In this document: in pieces, positions 21,792 through 31,097 of the stretch | Position numbering within the stretch: position 1 is the first letter of the stretch | How the letters are laid out: every line of letters begins with the position of its first letter | Position numbers and translations under genes: made by a program | Notes under the pieces: generated by a model | Told to the model about the DNA's origin: nothing | Seen by the model: the letters and a program-made list of their open reading frames with translations, nothing else | Database searches by the model: none | Assembly: GCA_951828535.1 (NCBI GenBank) | Contig: OX639990.1 | Coordinates: 3,273,300 to 3,337,299 of the forward strand | Reading direction: 5' to 3' | Length of the DNA stretch: 64,000 nucleotides | Source of the DNA: an uncultured Candidatus Entotheonella sp. | Lineage (GTDB): Bacteria > Tectomicrobia > Entotheonellia > Entotheonellales > Entotheonellaceae

Positions 21792-24080
21792 CTGAGCACG
21801 TGTCGCATAAGTTGTCGGAGCGCCCCGAACGGTGGCACATCGAGGGCACCGTGGACCGGGCCGTGGTGCCGCGCGGCGACCGCCAACTCGTGTATCTGCG
21901 CCTGCACCGTTTGCAGCGGCGGGAGCAGCCGTGGGAGGCGGGCAGCGGGGTGATTCGTATCAACGTGCATGCCGACAGCCTGCCGTATCTGCCCGGCGAC
22001 GTCATACGGGTCGACCGGCTGCGGCTGCATCGACCGCGCACCATGGGCAATCCGGGGGCGTTCGACTTCCGGGGCCTGATGCGACGGCGGGGCATTCTTG
22101 CAGTGGGTGGCGTCACGAACCCGGAACGGCTGCATCTGCTGCGCCGGGCAGGCGGTTTCCGTCTGGCGCGCGTCCTGGAAGGCTGGCGGCAAAAACTGCG
22201 CGCTGAGGTGTCCAGGCGTTTGCCGCCGCCGTACGATGCGGTTTTCCTGGCCATCGTACTCGGCCACAAGGGCTCGCTGCCGGCGGACATCCAGACCGAT
22301 TTTCGCGCCGCCGGGGTGGCGCATCTGCTGGTCGTTTCGGGGCTGCACGTGGGCTTCATGGCGGCGGCCACGCTGTTCGGCTGGCGGCAGCTATTGCGCA
22401 CGCTGCGCAGCCGCCTGCCGCGCGCCTGGCTGCCCGGCTGGCGCCCGACGCCCCTCGCCGTCCTACTCAGCCTGCCGCCGGTAATGCTGTACTGTTCCCT
22501 GGTCGGCTGGCGCGTGCCCACCCTGCGCGCCGCGCTGATGGTCGGCAGCTATCTGCTGGCCTTGTGTATCGAACGGCGCAGCGACGCCCGCTACGCCTTG
22601 GTGCTGGCAGCCGTGCTCATCGTCCTTGTCGATCCGTGGGCCTTCGCCGACGTGGGCTTTCGGCTGTCTTTTGCCGCGGTGGCCGCCATCCTGCTGGCGA
22701 CAGCCGCCGTCCTGAAACCGCACCCAACGCCGCCAAGCAGGGGGCAGCGCCTCCGTCGCTACCTGCTGACGTATGGCACGGCAAGCGTGGCGGCCTACCT
22801 CGGCACGCTGCCCATCCTGATGCAGGCGTTCCACACGGTGCCGACCTTCGGCGTTCTGACAAACCTGCTCCTGCTGCCCCTCGCCGGCCTTCTCGTGCCG
22901 GCGGGCATGCTGGCCCTCGGCCTGGTGGCGCTGTGGCCAGCCGCGGCAGCCGTTATCTTCAGCGTCCTTGCCCACCCGATTTCGTGGCTCGTCAGCCTGA
23001 CGACGCTGATCGCCGACCTGCCGAACGCGCAGCTCCATCTTGCCTCGCCCTCGGCCTTGATGATCGTGGCCTATTACGGCGCACTGGCCAGTTTTGTGTT
23101 CGCCGGGCGTTGGCCGAAACGGTTGACGTATGCCGGCGCCTGTGCCCTGGTGGTGCTGCTGGGCGCGACTTGGCAGGTCCTGGAAACCCGCAGCGATCGG
23201 CTACGCGTTACCTTTTTGGACGTCGGTACGGGCGACGCGATTTTGGTGCAGGCGCCTGGTGATCACAATCTGCTGATCGACGGTGGCGGCACTTACGACG
23301 GGCGTTTTGACGTCGGCGCCCGCGTCATCGCCCCGGTGCTCTGGGATCGCCACATCCGGCGCTTCGACCTCGTGGCCCTGACCCACCCGCATCCGAACCA
23401 CGCGCGCGGTTTGGTGAGCGTCCTGCGGCTGTTTCCAACCGAGCACCTGCTTACCAATGGCACCCCGATGCGATACGACTACCTGCGTGACATCCTCGCC
23501 GCCGGCGAGCGCTGGAACACGCGGCACCACACGGCCCCGAGCGGCCGGCGCGAATGGCGCTGGGGCGACCTGCGACTCACGGTGCTGTCGCCACCGAGCG
23601 CCGCCGAACAAGCCCGCAGGACTTGGAACCCCAAGTCGGAAAACGACCGCTCACTCGTCCTGCTGCTACGCTACGGCGAGGTGCGTATCCTGCTCACCGG
23701 GGACATTCAGCACGCCACCGAGCACTGGCTGGCGGCCCATCGCGCCGACCTACGGGCCGACGTCATGCAGGTCCCGCATCACGGTAGCAAAACCTCCACC
23801 CTGCCCGACTTCGTGCGGCACGTGCAGCCCCGCGACGGCATCATTTCGCTCGGCGCCGGTAACCCCTACGGCCATCCTCACCCGCGCGTGCTGGACGCCC
23901 TCGCCGAGCAGCAAGTCAGGGTATGGCGCACCGACATCCATGGCGCCGTCACGGTCAGCACCGACGGCTCGACTTACGAAATTCTCACCCACTATCCTGC
24001 TCTGCACGGCGGTCAAACGTCCCCCGATTGAGGACGGCCCTCGGCGTGTGTGATCCTGAATCCATTTAACGCGATTTTTC

Positions 24081-24109
24081 TTGACCTGATACGAGCAGTC
24101 GTTGTAAGT
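24081..24109 (+). promoter_or_regulatory. Candidate promoter for tRNA-Gln/tRNA-Glu
   Basis: TTGACC (24081-24086) and TGTAAG (24104-24109) are 17 bases apart, and transcription would begin about 16 bases ahead of tRNA-Gln. The -10 match is only fair. Confidence 0.45.
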
Positions 24110-24132
24110 TCTGCAGCCGGTTAAAGACCGGT

Positions 24133-24206
24133 TGGGGAATCGTACAACGGCAGTACTCCAGACTCTGGATCTGGCTATCTAGGTTCGAATCCTAGTTCCC
24201 CAGCCA
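24133..24206 (+). tRNA. tRNA-Gln (CTG)
   Basis: The cloverleaf is complete. Acceptor TGGGGAA pairs with TTCCCCA, the anticodon stem CCAGA/TCTGG encloses loop CTCTGGA (anticodon CTG), and the T-arm is CTAGGTTCGAATCCTAG. The discriminator is G and the 3' CCA is encoded. Confidence 0.95.
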
Positions 24207-24218
24207 ATTCCGGCACGT

Positions 24219-24291
24219 GGCCCTATCGTCTAGCGGTCTAGGATCTCGGCCTCTCACGCCGAAGACACGGGTTCGAGTCCCGTTGGGGCTA
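24219..24291 (+). tRNA. tRNA-Glu (CTC)
   Basis: Acceptor GGCCCTA pairs with TGGGGCT (G-U at the first pair). The anticodon stem TCGGC/GCCGA encloses CTCTCAC (anticodon CTC), and the T-arm is ACGGGTTCGAGTCCCGT. The 3' CCA is not encoded, so it relies on the CCA-adding enzyme at 35887-37305. It lies 12 bases after tRNA-Gln and is probably co-transcribed. Confidence 0.94.
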
Positions 24292-24357
24292 TCCAAACTC
24301 CCGCCCTTTCTGCTCATCCGTCACTCCCCTGAGCGACGCCTCGGCAAGGCTACTCGC

Positions 24358-24666
24358 GTGACTCCAAACCGCATCCCGCAGGCTGTTCGCACCCAGGCCG
24401 CCGAGCAGGGCGGCGCGCCTTACACGACCCCCGAGGGTGAAGCCTGCCTCATCATTCCCACGCCGGCGGGCGACCGCGTATTCGTCAACAGCTGCCCGCA
24501 TCGCCGCCTGCCGCTGGACCGCCGCGGGCGGTTGCAGTTTTCCGGCGAGCAGCGTCTGCTGGTTTGTCCCAACCACGGCGCCAAATTCGAGCCCGAAAGC
24601 GGCCGCTGCGTCGCCGGACCGTGCTTCGGCAAGCACCTGCAACGGGTTCCCGATCTCGAGGCGTAA
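24358..24666 (+). CDS. Small Rieske [2Fe-2S] protein
   Basis: A 102-residue protein built around one Rieske cluster. The first ligand pair is in SCPHRRLPLD (C-P-H) and the second in LLVCPNHGAKF (C-x2-H), separated by a short strand region with Arg and Gly turns. No signal peptide or membrane helix is visible, so it is probably a soluble ferredoxin of the kind used with oxygenases or reductases. GTG 24358 is the first plausible start after the tRNA genes; the ribosome-binding site is weak. Its partner enzyme is not apparent. Confidence 0.78.
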   Translation: MTPNRIPQAVRTQAAEQGGAPYTTPEGEACLIIPTPAGDRVFVNSCPHRRLPLDRRGRLQFSGEQRLLVCPNHGAKFEPESGRCVAGPCFGKHLQRVPDLEA

Positions 24667-24779
24667 TCCACTGGCGCCGGCGCTTTGTGCTATGATCATG
24701 CCGACCCGTAGAAGGAAACCACACCGAGCGTTTTCCCTCTCGACGAACCTTCCCCTACTACACAGGTATCGCAATCATC

Positions 24780-26243
24780 ATGACAACACTACGCATACGA
24801 GGCCTGTACGGGGCCGCGCTGACGTCGCTGTTTCGGCAGCATCACCAGGACTGGGAGATCGTACAGCCCGATGATGAGGTGCGCGCGTGTCTGCCGGGCG
24901 ATTGGCGGATGGATTCACCGGACGTGGCGGTCGACGCGCACGCCGATGCGCAGGGCGTGCGCGACACCCTGCAGCTGTCGGGTTCGGGCGACGGCATTGA
25001 GCGCGTTCTGGGCATCCTGCAGCGGCATTTCACGGACATCATCATTCGCCGCAGCGGCATGCAGGTCGGTTCTATGTACCTGGGCTTGGTCGGGCTGGTC
25101 AGCCGTGAGCGGCGTCAGTCCGTTGTGTATCTCGGCGGCCAGCTGTCCGGGACACTGGCGATGGGCCCGGACGATCGTGGGCCGGAGATCGGCGCCCGTA
25201 TTCCGGTTCGCATCGAGGCCTTGGGCAACGGTCCCGACAAGCGTCCGCAACTCAGCGCCGCGCTCAGCGTGCCGGGCCGCTATGCGGTGCTGAGCATGAC
25301 CCCGGCCGTGCGCATCAGCAAGCAGATTACCTCGGCGGGGGCGCGTGAACGGCTGCAACAACTCGGCCAGGCGCAGGAAACTCACGGCTGGGGCATCATC
25401 TGGCGCACCGCGGCCCAGAACGCCAAAGACGCGGTTCTGAGCGAAGAAATCCAGGATTTGGTGCAGCAGGCCGGCGACCTTCGCGAGCGCTTGTCAGGCG
25501 CCAAGGCCCTCGGTTATCTCTACGGCGGCGACGTGAGCACGCAGGTGGAAATGCCCGGCGACGCCAAGCGTCTCTGTGATCACCTGCGCGCCGAATTCCT
25601 GCCGACGCTGCCGGGGCACCACAAGTACAAAGCCCAGGGCGACGTGTACGGCGCCACCGTCGATGGGTTGGAGAAGGAACTGCCCGCTGAGGTGCTGCGC
25701 AACCGCACGGCGCCGCTCGGCGTGCTGGCCAGCGTGAATGCCATGGAATCGCCGCTGCGCGACACCCTGCGCGTGCGGATGCGCGGCCTCCGGGAGAACG
25801 CCGCCGCGCAGTACGAGGGCCGGCGCGTCGCTTACGACCTCGACGCCGGCTGGGTCGAGATTCGCCAGGAATTACGCAACAAGGACAGCTATCCTGCCGG
25901 CCTGCGACTCGACAAGCAGCCCGGCGATTACACCGTCACCCGCTTTCAGGAAGGCAGTTGGCATTACGTGACGCGGTTTTACGGAAGGCAGGGCGCCTGG
26001 AAGGCGGATTACGTGGGCATCGCCACGCCCACCGCCATTTTTTCGGATCAATTGCACCTTGTCGACCTCGGCGTCAGCGTCTGCCGCAGTCCCGATCAAC
26101 CCGCCGATCTCATCGGCATCGAGTCGCTGCAGGAGCAACAGAAGCAGGGTCTCGTGGGTGCCGCGATGGTGAGCAAGGTTCAGGAAGAAGGCGCCGCGTT
26201 GTTGCAGCAACTGCGCCAGGAAGACCTCCCCGGCGGCGAGTAG
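24780..26243 (+). CDS. FAU-1-like RNA-binding/ribonuclease protein (RNase E/G-like core plus DUF402)
   Basis: A 487-residue protein. The N-terminal region contains an S1/RNase E-like core (YLGLVGLVSRERRQSVVYLG, then YAVLSMTPAVRISKQITSA), and WGIIWRTAAQNAKD is typical of RNase E/G family proteins. The C-terminal third (from VAYDLDAGWVEIRQELRN) resembles DUF402. This order is that of FAU-1, an RNA-binding protein described mainly in archaea and linked to 5S rRNA processing. The gene stands alone, convergent with an aminotransferase. The typical RNase E catalytic acidic pair is not obvious, so activity is uncertain. Confidence 0.75.
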   Translation: MTTLRIRGLYGAALTSLFRQHHQDWEIVQPDDEVRACLPGDWRMDSPDVAVDAHADAQGVRDTLQLSGSGDGIERVLGILQRHFTDIIIRRSGMQVGSMYLGLVGLVSRERRQSVVYLGGQLSGTLAMGPDDRGPEIGARIPVRIEALGNGPDKRPQLSAALSVPGRYAVLSMTPAVRISKQITSAGARERLQQLGQAQETHGWGIIWRTAAQNAKDAVLSEEIQDLVQQAGDLRERLSGAKALGYLYGGDVSTQVEMPGDAKRLCDHLRAEFLPTLPGHHKYKAQGDVYGATVDGLEKELPAEVLRNRTAPLGVLASVNAMESPLRDTLRVRMRGLRENAAAQYEGRRVAYDLDAGWVEIRQELRNKDSYPAGLRLDKQPGDYTVTRFQEGSWHYVTRFYGRQGAWKADYVGIATPTAIFSDQLHLVDLGVSVCRSPDQPADLIGIESLQEQQKQGLVGAAMVSKVQEEGAALLQQLRQEDLPGGE

Positions 26244-26307
26244 GTCCCACCCCCGTACGCACCTCTCCCTCTTTGGATACGCCATGAAACCTGAAGGGGG
26301 AGGTTTC

Positions 26308-27501
26308 TCAATGCAACTGCTGGACGGCTTGATCGAGGCGGTCGAGTCCGGTGCGAAGCGCTTCCATCGACGCGGCGTAGGACAGGCGCATGTGGTCGTC
26401 TGCGCCGAACGCCTCGCCCGGCACCGCTGCCACGCCCGCCGTATCCAGCAGATAATCGATTACGTCCGCCGAGTTTGACAGAGTACGGCCATTGGCGCGG
26501 CGGCCGAACAGGGCGTTGATATTTGGGAAGGTATAGAAGGCGCCTTGCGGCATGGGGCAGGAGATGCCGTCGATGGCATTGAGACGCGCCACCACGAAAT
26601 CGCGCCGCTCGACGAAAGCCGCAGCCATGGCGTGCACGCTGTCCTGCGGGCCGGTAAGAGCTTCGATGGCCGCTATCTGCGCGAACGCCGTCGGGTTGCT
26701 GGTGCTCTGGCTCTGCAAGTGGCCGCAAGCGGCGATAACGTCAGCGGGGCCGGCACAGAAACCCAGACGCCAGCCGGTCATGGAGTAGGACTTGGAGAGG
26801 CCGTTGATCACGATGCAACGTTCCTTCAACTCCGGCGACAGCGTGGCAATGCTGACCTGTCGCAGACCGTCGTACACCATGTGTTCATAAATCTCGTCGG
26901 TGATGACGTAGAGGTCGGTGTTGCACAACACGTCGGCGAGGTCTTGCAGCTCGTCGGGAGTGTACACCGCCCCGGTGGGGTTGCACGGACTGTTGAGGAT
27001 GATGCCCTTCGTCGCCGGCGCCAGGTAGCGCCGCAGCACCTCGCCGGTGATTTTGAAACCTTCCGCCGCCGTCGTCGGAATGATCACCGGCGTGCCGCCG
27101 GCCATCTCCACCTGCGTCGGGTAGGTCACCCAGTACGGCCCGGGAATAATCACCTCGTCGCCCGGATCCACCAGCACCATCGCCAGGTTGTACAGGGCGT
27201 GCTTGGCGCCGCACGACACGATGATCTGGTCCGGCTCGTAATGCAGACCGTTTTCCCGCTGCAATTTATCCGCGATCGCCTGCCGCAGCGCCGGCAGCCC
27301 GCTCGCCTGCGTGTACTTGGTGAAGCCCTCGGCCATGGCGTGCTCGGCGGCCTGGATGACGTTGTCGGGGGTGTTGAAGTCCGGCTCGCCGACGCTGAAG
27401 TCGATCACGTCGCGGCCCTGGGCGCGCAGGGCCTTGGCTTTGGCGCTGATAGCCAGGGTCTCGGAGGGTTTCAGGTGCCGGGTGAACTGTGCAAGCTGCA
27501 T
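26308..27501 (-). CDS. Aspartate/aromatic-type PLP aminotransferase
   Basis: A 397-residue class I aminotransferase of the AspB/AspC-like thermophilic type. It has FSVGEPDFNTPDNVIQAA, YTQASGLPALRQAI, the PYWVTYP segment, NSPCNPTGAVY, the Asp in VITDEIYEHMVYDG, and the PLP lysine in INGLSKSYSMTGWRLGF. The C-terminal Arg lies near HMRLSYAAS. The likely reaction is aspartate + 2-oxoglutarate to oxaloacetate + glutamate, though prephenate activity occurs in this clade. It lies eight bases ahead of coaD on the same strand. Confidence 0.92.
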   Translation of the reverse strand: MQLAQFTRHLKPSETLAISAKAKALRAQGRDVIDFSVGEPDFNTPDNVIQAAEHAMAEGFTKYTQASGLPALRQAIADKLQRENGLHYEPDQIIVSCGAKHALYNLAMVLVDPGDEVIIPGPYWVTYPTQVEMAGGTPVIIPTTAAEGFKITGEVLRRYLAPATKGIILNSPCNPTGAVYTPDELQDLADVLCNTDLYVITDEIYEHMVYDGLRQVSIATLSPELKERCIVINGLSKSYSMTGWRLGFCAGPADVIAACGHLQSQSTSNPTAFAQIAAIEALTGPQDSVHAMAAAFVERRDFVVARLNAIDGISCPMPQGAFYTFPNINALFGRRANGRTLSNSADVIDYLLDTAGVAAVPGEAFGADDHMRLSYAASMEALRTGLDRLDQAVQQLH

Positions 27502-27509
27502 AGGCTCCT

Positions 27510-27998
27510 CTACGCCTGACGTTGGTATTTCTCTTTCAGGGCCAGTGCCACCGGCGGTGGCACCAGCTCGTCCACGTTGCCGCCGAACGCCGCCACCTCT
27601 TTAATCAGGCGCGATGCCACATAAGTATATTCTTCGCGCGGGGTCAGGAAGATGGTTTCGATGTCTTCATCCAGACGCCGGTTCATCAGGGTCATCTGAA
27701 ATTCGTACTCGAAATCGGCAATGGCGCGCAGGCCGCGGACAATCACGTCGGCTTCTTTCTGCTTGGCGTAAAACACCAGCAAGGTACTGGAAAAGTTGTC
27801 GATCTCGATATTTTTCAGGCCCTGAATCGACTCCTCGATCAAGCGGCGGCGCTCCGGCACGGTGAACATCGGCTCCTTCGCCGGGTTGTCGAAGATGGCC
27901 ACGATCAACTTGTCAAACATGCGCACGGAGCGTTTGATGAGGTCCAGGTGGCCGTTCGTGAGCGGATCGAACGTCCCCGGATAAACGGCAGTCGTCAT
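27510..27998 (-). CDS. coaD: Phosphopantetheine adenylyltransferase
   Basis: CoaD (162 aa) makes dephospho-CoA from 4'-phosphopantetheine and ATP. It opens TTAVYPGTFDPLTNGHLDLI, with the T/HxGH-type nucleotide motif. VRGLRAIADFEYEFQM and the ISSTLI-like segment VASRLIKEVAAFGG follow. ATG 27998 is preceded by a strong GGGGGGAG. A longer frame exists but adds only low-quality sequence. Confidence 0.97.
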   Translation of the reverse strand: MTTAVYPGTFDPLTNGHLDLIKRSVRMFDKLIVAIFDNPAKEPMFTVPERRRLIEESIQGLKNIEIDNFSSTLLVFYAKQKEADVIVRGLRAIADFEYEFQMTLMNRRLDEDIETIFLTPREEYTYVASRLIKEVAAFGGNVDELVPPPVALALKEKYQRQA

Positions 27999-28078
27999 TA
28001 CTCCCCCCTTCCGACAACCCCCATGGGCGCGCCGTTCCAAGCCACCGGCGCCCTGTCTAAACTGGCCGGTATCGTAGA

Positions 28079-29143
28079 TTAGCCCTCAGGGGCTGTCAAC
28101 CGCGCGGCGGACTGCTCCGCATACCGCAACTGGCCGCAGGCGGCGGAGATATCGCGCCCGCGGCTCTGGCGCACGGAGGCCGATACGCCGTGCTCGACGA
28201 GCCACGTCCAGAAGCGTTGCACGGTGTCGTCCGCAGGGCGGCGATACGGCGACTCGGGTATCTCGTTGAACGGCAGCAGATTGACCTTGCAGCGCAGGCC
28301 GTGCAGCAGCTTGACCAGGCGTTTGGCGTCGGCCAGGCTGTCGTTGACGTCGCGTAGCAGCACGTACTCGAAGGTAATCCGCTGGCGTACCGCCAGGGGA
28401 AAATCACGACATGCCTGCAGCAGCCTGTCGATGGGATAGGCCTTGTTGATGGGCATAATGCGGCTGCGCACGGCGTCGGTGGTGGCGTTGAGGGAGACGG
28501 CGAGATTCACCTTCAGGTCCGCGCGGCCAAATGCCTCCAGGCGCCGGGCCAGGCCCGACGTTGAGACGGTAATCCGGCGCGGTGAAATGCCCAATCCCCA
28601 GTCGGCCGTCATAATGCGCACCGCTTGCACGGTACCGCGAAAGTTGTCCAGTGGCTCACCCATGCCCATGAACACGATGTTCGTAAAGTCCCGCGCCGGC
28701 TCGCGACCCGGCTCCTGAAAATGCAGCACCTGACCGACAATCTCGGCCGGTCGCAAGCTGCGTACCAAGCCGCCCTGCGCGGTCAGGCAGAACCGGCAGC
28801 CCAGGGCGCAGCCCACCTGTGTGGAGACGCAAATGGTGCGCTTGTCGCCGCGTGGTATCAGCACCGTTTCGATCCGGTTGCCGTCCTCGACGCCAAACAG
28901 CAGCTTCTCGGTGCCGTCTTCGCTGCGCTGTCGCCGCAGGAGGCTCAGGGTGCTGACGTACATCTGCTTTTGCAGGCGTTGCCGCAGCACCTCGGGCAGG
29001 TCCGTCATCTGCTGCACGCTGGTGGCTTGGCGCTTGTACACCCATTGACAGACCTGCCGGGCGCGAAAATCCAACTCTCCCTGAGCCGCCAGGAAGGCCG
29101 CGATCTCATCACGCCGCAGGTCGCGCAGGTCGGTCAGTGACAT
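28079..29143 (-). CDS. rlmN: 23S rRNA / tRNA adenine-C2 methyltransferase RlmN
   Basis: A radical-SAM enzyme (354 aa) that methylates A2503 of 23S rRNA and A37 of some tRNAs. The iron-sulfur motif is CALGCRFC in STQVGCALGCRFCLTAQGG. GMGEPLDNF is the SAM segment, ISPRRITVSTSG follows, and the second catalytic Cys lies at ISAACGQL near the C-terminus. The N-terminal helix bundle (LRDLRRDEIAAFLAAQ) binds RNA. It is divergent from the cyclase gene that follows. Confidence 0.97.
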   Translation of the reverse strand: MSLTDLRDLRRDEIAAFLAAQGELDFRARQVCQWVYKRQATSVQQMTDLPEVLRQRLQKQMYVSTLSLLRRQRSEDGTEKLLFGVEDGNRIETVLIPRGDKRTICVSTQVGCALGCRFCLTAQGGLVRSLRPAEIVGQVLHFQEPGREPARDFTNIVFMGMGEPLDNFRGTVQAVRIMTADWGLGISPRRITVSTSGLARRLEAFGRADLKVNLAVSLNATTDAVRSRIMPINKAYPIDRLLQACRDFPLAVRQRITFEYVLLRDVNDSLADAKRLVKLLHGLRCKVNLLPFNEIPESPYRRPADDTVQRFWTWLVEHGVSASVRQSRGRDISAACGQLRYAEQSAARLTAPEG

Positions 29144-29256
29144 CCCTTTCGGCTCCTTTTATAATACCGCCCACGCAGCAATTGTAGTCTCCCGAGACGG
29201 TGCCAAGTGTAGCATATCCCGCCGTCAGCCCGGCCCGCCCCACGAGGAGCGCTTCG

Positions 29257-30756
29257 ATGCTCATTGCCTACCTTCACGAACACAAAGCCGGCATCGTCGA
29301 GAGGCTGTATCAAAGCATTCTGCAGACCATCAGTGGCGACCCTGCTTTCGATGCCGAATTCCTGCGCGGCAGCGTGGCCGAGACGGCCGACGCCTTCCTC
29401 AGCGCTCTGGAGGCGAACGACTCCCAGCCGCTGGACGACTGCCTGGCCCGGTTCTTGGCAGGCAGCACGGTGGCGGATTTCCCGCTGACCGTTTTGCATC
29501 GCAATTTCACTGTCTTCGCCGCCATGCTCCCGCCCCTGCTGCGCGAGTGCTACGGCGACGACACCGGCAGCATCCTCGGAGCCCTGCACCGCATGCACTT
29601 GCTCATCGACACCACGCTCAACAAGCTGGTAGGGGAGTATGAGAAACGCTCCAAGCTCCTCGTGCAGCAGCAGTACGAGCAGTTGGAAGTGCACAACCGG
29701 GGTCTGGAGACCCAGCTCATTCGCGTGGGCGAGGCGTATCAGACGCTGCAGGATTTCAATGAGAATATCCTGCAGAGCATGACCAGCGGCCTGCTAGTTG
29801 CGGATAAGGACAGCCATCGCATCCTCAAGGTCAACCAAGCCATGGAACGCCTGAGCCGCCGCGGCGCTGACGAGATGGTCGGGCGGACCGTAGAGGACGT
29901 CTTTGCCGGCATGCAAGGTCTGCCTATCACCGCCTTCGCAGAGGAGGTGCAGCGGCAGGGCAGCATCACGCTTCGCAAGCACCGCCTGGTGGACCCCGAG
30001 GGCCGCGTCGGTCACGGCACGATCAAGGGTCAGGTGTTTTACGACAGCCAGGGCCGCGAGCAGGGCGTGTTGGTCCTCGTTGATGATATTTCGGAGCGGG
30101 AAATCCTGCGCGATACCTTCAGCCGCTACCTGAGCCAGCCGGTCATGGAACAGGTGCTCAGCGACAAGGCGTCACGCTCCCTCCGCACCTTACGCCGCGA
30201 GGTGAGCGTGCTGTTCGCCGATATTCGCGGTTTCACCACCTTCGCCGAGCGCCACCAACCGGAGGAGGTCGTGACCGCCCTGAACCAATATTTCGACCGC
30301 ATGGTGCGCGTGGTCTTCGCGCATCACGGCACGCTGGACAAGTACCTCGGCGACGGCCTCATGGCGTTGTTCGGCACACCCCTGGAACAGCCCGATCATC
30401 CCCGGCACGCCGTGCAGGCCGCGTTGGAAATGCAGGCGGCGGTTGCGGACCTCAACGCTGCCCGACGCGACGCCGACTTAGCCCCCCTCAATATCGGCAT
30501 CGGCATCAACAGCGGCGAGGCCATCGTTGGGAATATCGGCACGGAAGAGCGTATGGAGTACACCGTCATCGGCGATATGGTCAACGTCGCCCAACGCCTG
30601 CAAACGGAGGCCGCCGGCGGCGACATCGTGATCAGCGACAATGTCCTCGCCCATATCCGGGGACACCTCACGGTCCGCCAAACCATCGAAACCCGGCTCA
30701 AAGGCCGCCGCCAGCCCATCCGCGCCCACCGTATCGGCCCGCCCAGCGCTTCCTGA
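29257..30756 (+). CDS. Class III adenylate cyclase with RsbRD-like and PAS sensory domains
   Basis: A 499-residue soluble cyclase. Residues 1-135 resemble the helical RsbR N-terminal (haem- or ligand-sensing globin-like) domain. A short coiled coil (YEQLEVHNRGLETQL) precedes a PAS domain at about 165-285 (SGLLVADKDSHRILKVNQAM). The cyclase domain has both metal aspartates (VLFADIRGFTTF and YLGDGLMALFG), a purine-binding Lys in TLDKYLGDG, and YTVIGDMVNVAQRL; Lys and Asp favour ATP over GTP. GAGGAG precedes ATG 29257. The input signal is unknown; a gas or redox ligand is inference. Confidence 0.9.
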   Translation: MLIAYLHEHKAGIVERLYQSILQTISGDPAFDAEFLRGSVAETADAFLSALEANDSQPLDDCLARFLAGSTVADFPLTVLHRNFTVFAAMLPPLLRECYGDDTGSILGALHRMHLLIDTTLNKLVGEYEKRSKLLVQQQYEQLEVHNRGLETQLIRVGEAYQTLQDFNENILQSMTSGLLVADKDSHRILKVNQAMERLSRRGADEMVGRTVEDVFAGMQGLPITAFAEEVQRQGSITLRKHRLVDPEGRVGHGTIKGQVFYDSQGREQGVLVLVDDISEREILRDTFSRYLSQPVMEQVLSDKASRSLRTLRREVSVLFADIRGFTTFAERHQPEEVVTALNQYFDRMVRVVFAHHGTLDKYLGDGLMALFGTPLEQPDHPRHAVQAALEMQAAVADLNAARRDADLAPLNIGIGINSGEAIVGNIGTEERMEYTVIGDMVNVAQRLQTEAAGGDIVISDNVLAHIRGHLTVRQTIETRLKGRRQPIRAHRIGPPSAS

Positions 30757-30785
30757 TTCATGGACGGCGGGGTTCAAGTTGGCAA

Positions 30786-30814
30786 TTGCAAGGCAAGGCG
30801 GAAAACTTTATAGT
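30786..30814 (+). promoter_or_regulatory. Promoter for tRNA-Leu
   Basis: TTGCAA (30786-30791) and TATAGT (30809-30814) are separated by 17 bases. Predicted transcription starts near 30821, about 13 bases before the mature tRNA. Confidence 0.65.
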
Positions 30815-30833
30815 GTCTCTCCTTACCCCTTAT

Positions 30834-30917
30834 GCCGAAGTGGCGGAATTGGTAGACGCGCATGATTCAGGGTCATGTGGGGGTCACCTCGTGGGAGTTC
30901 GAGTCTCCCCTTCGGCA
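30834..30917 (+). tRNA. tRNA-Leu (CAG)
   Basis: A class II tRNA with a long variable arm. Acceptor GCCGAAG pairs with CTTCGGC, the anticodon stem CATGA/TCATG encloses TTCAGGG (anticodon CAG), and the T-arm is GGGAGTTCGAGTCTCCC. The discriminator is A and CCA is not encoded. Confidence 0.95.
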
Positions 30918-31006
30918 TTTTAACGGCCTCTCCCTCTTTGTTTCCCACGCGACATTCTGCAGATGGCCCTCACGAACCAACGTCCAGAGCACGTCCGCAT
31001 CAAGCT

Positions 31007-31042
31007 GCAGGTCGGATTACGCCTGCGGCTAATCCGACCTGC
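31007..31042. repeat. Palindromic dispersed repeat
   Basis: A perfect 13-bp inverted repeat, GCAGGTCGGATTA (31007-31019) and TAATCCGACCTGC (31030-31042), with a 10-base loop. A related partial copy with the same right arm lies at 45082-45112. This GTCGGATTA/TAATCCGAC type is common between genes in Proteobacteria. Confidence 0.7.
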
Positions 31043-31097
31043 GTGAAGCCGCCATTCCCTTTTCGGTTATATACGGTCATGATCTGTGGCTCGGTCG

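Larger units (their letters stand above)
20023..24031 (+). pseudogene. comEC: comEC, DNA-uptake channel gene split by an insertion sequence
   Basis: ComEC/Rec2 is the inner-membrane channel for transforming DNA. Codons 1-98 (20023-20316) encode the N-terminal membrane region and stop inside the IS. The rest (21797-24031, 744 aa) holds the OB-like segment, the competence transmembrane domain (AGVAHLLVVSGLHVGFMAA) and the C-terminal metallo-beta-lactamase-like domain (FLDVGTGDAILVQ, THPHPNHARGL, LLTGDIQ, VPHHGSKTS). Deleting the IS plus one copy of the 5-bp target duplication restores one frame of about 842 residues, so the insertion is probably recent. A GTG at 21800 could start a truncated product. 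Confidence 0.93.

Noticed and set aside
20023-24031. comEC as two independent short genes
   Set aside because: The halves join in frame when the IS and one target copy are removed, and the second half lacks its own ribosome-binding site.
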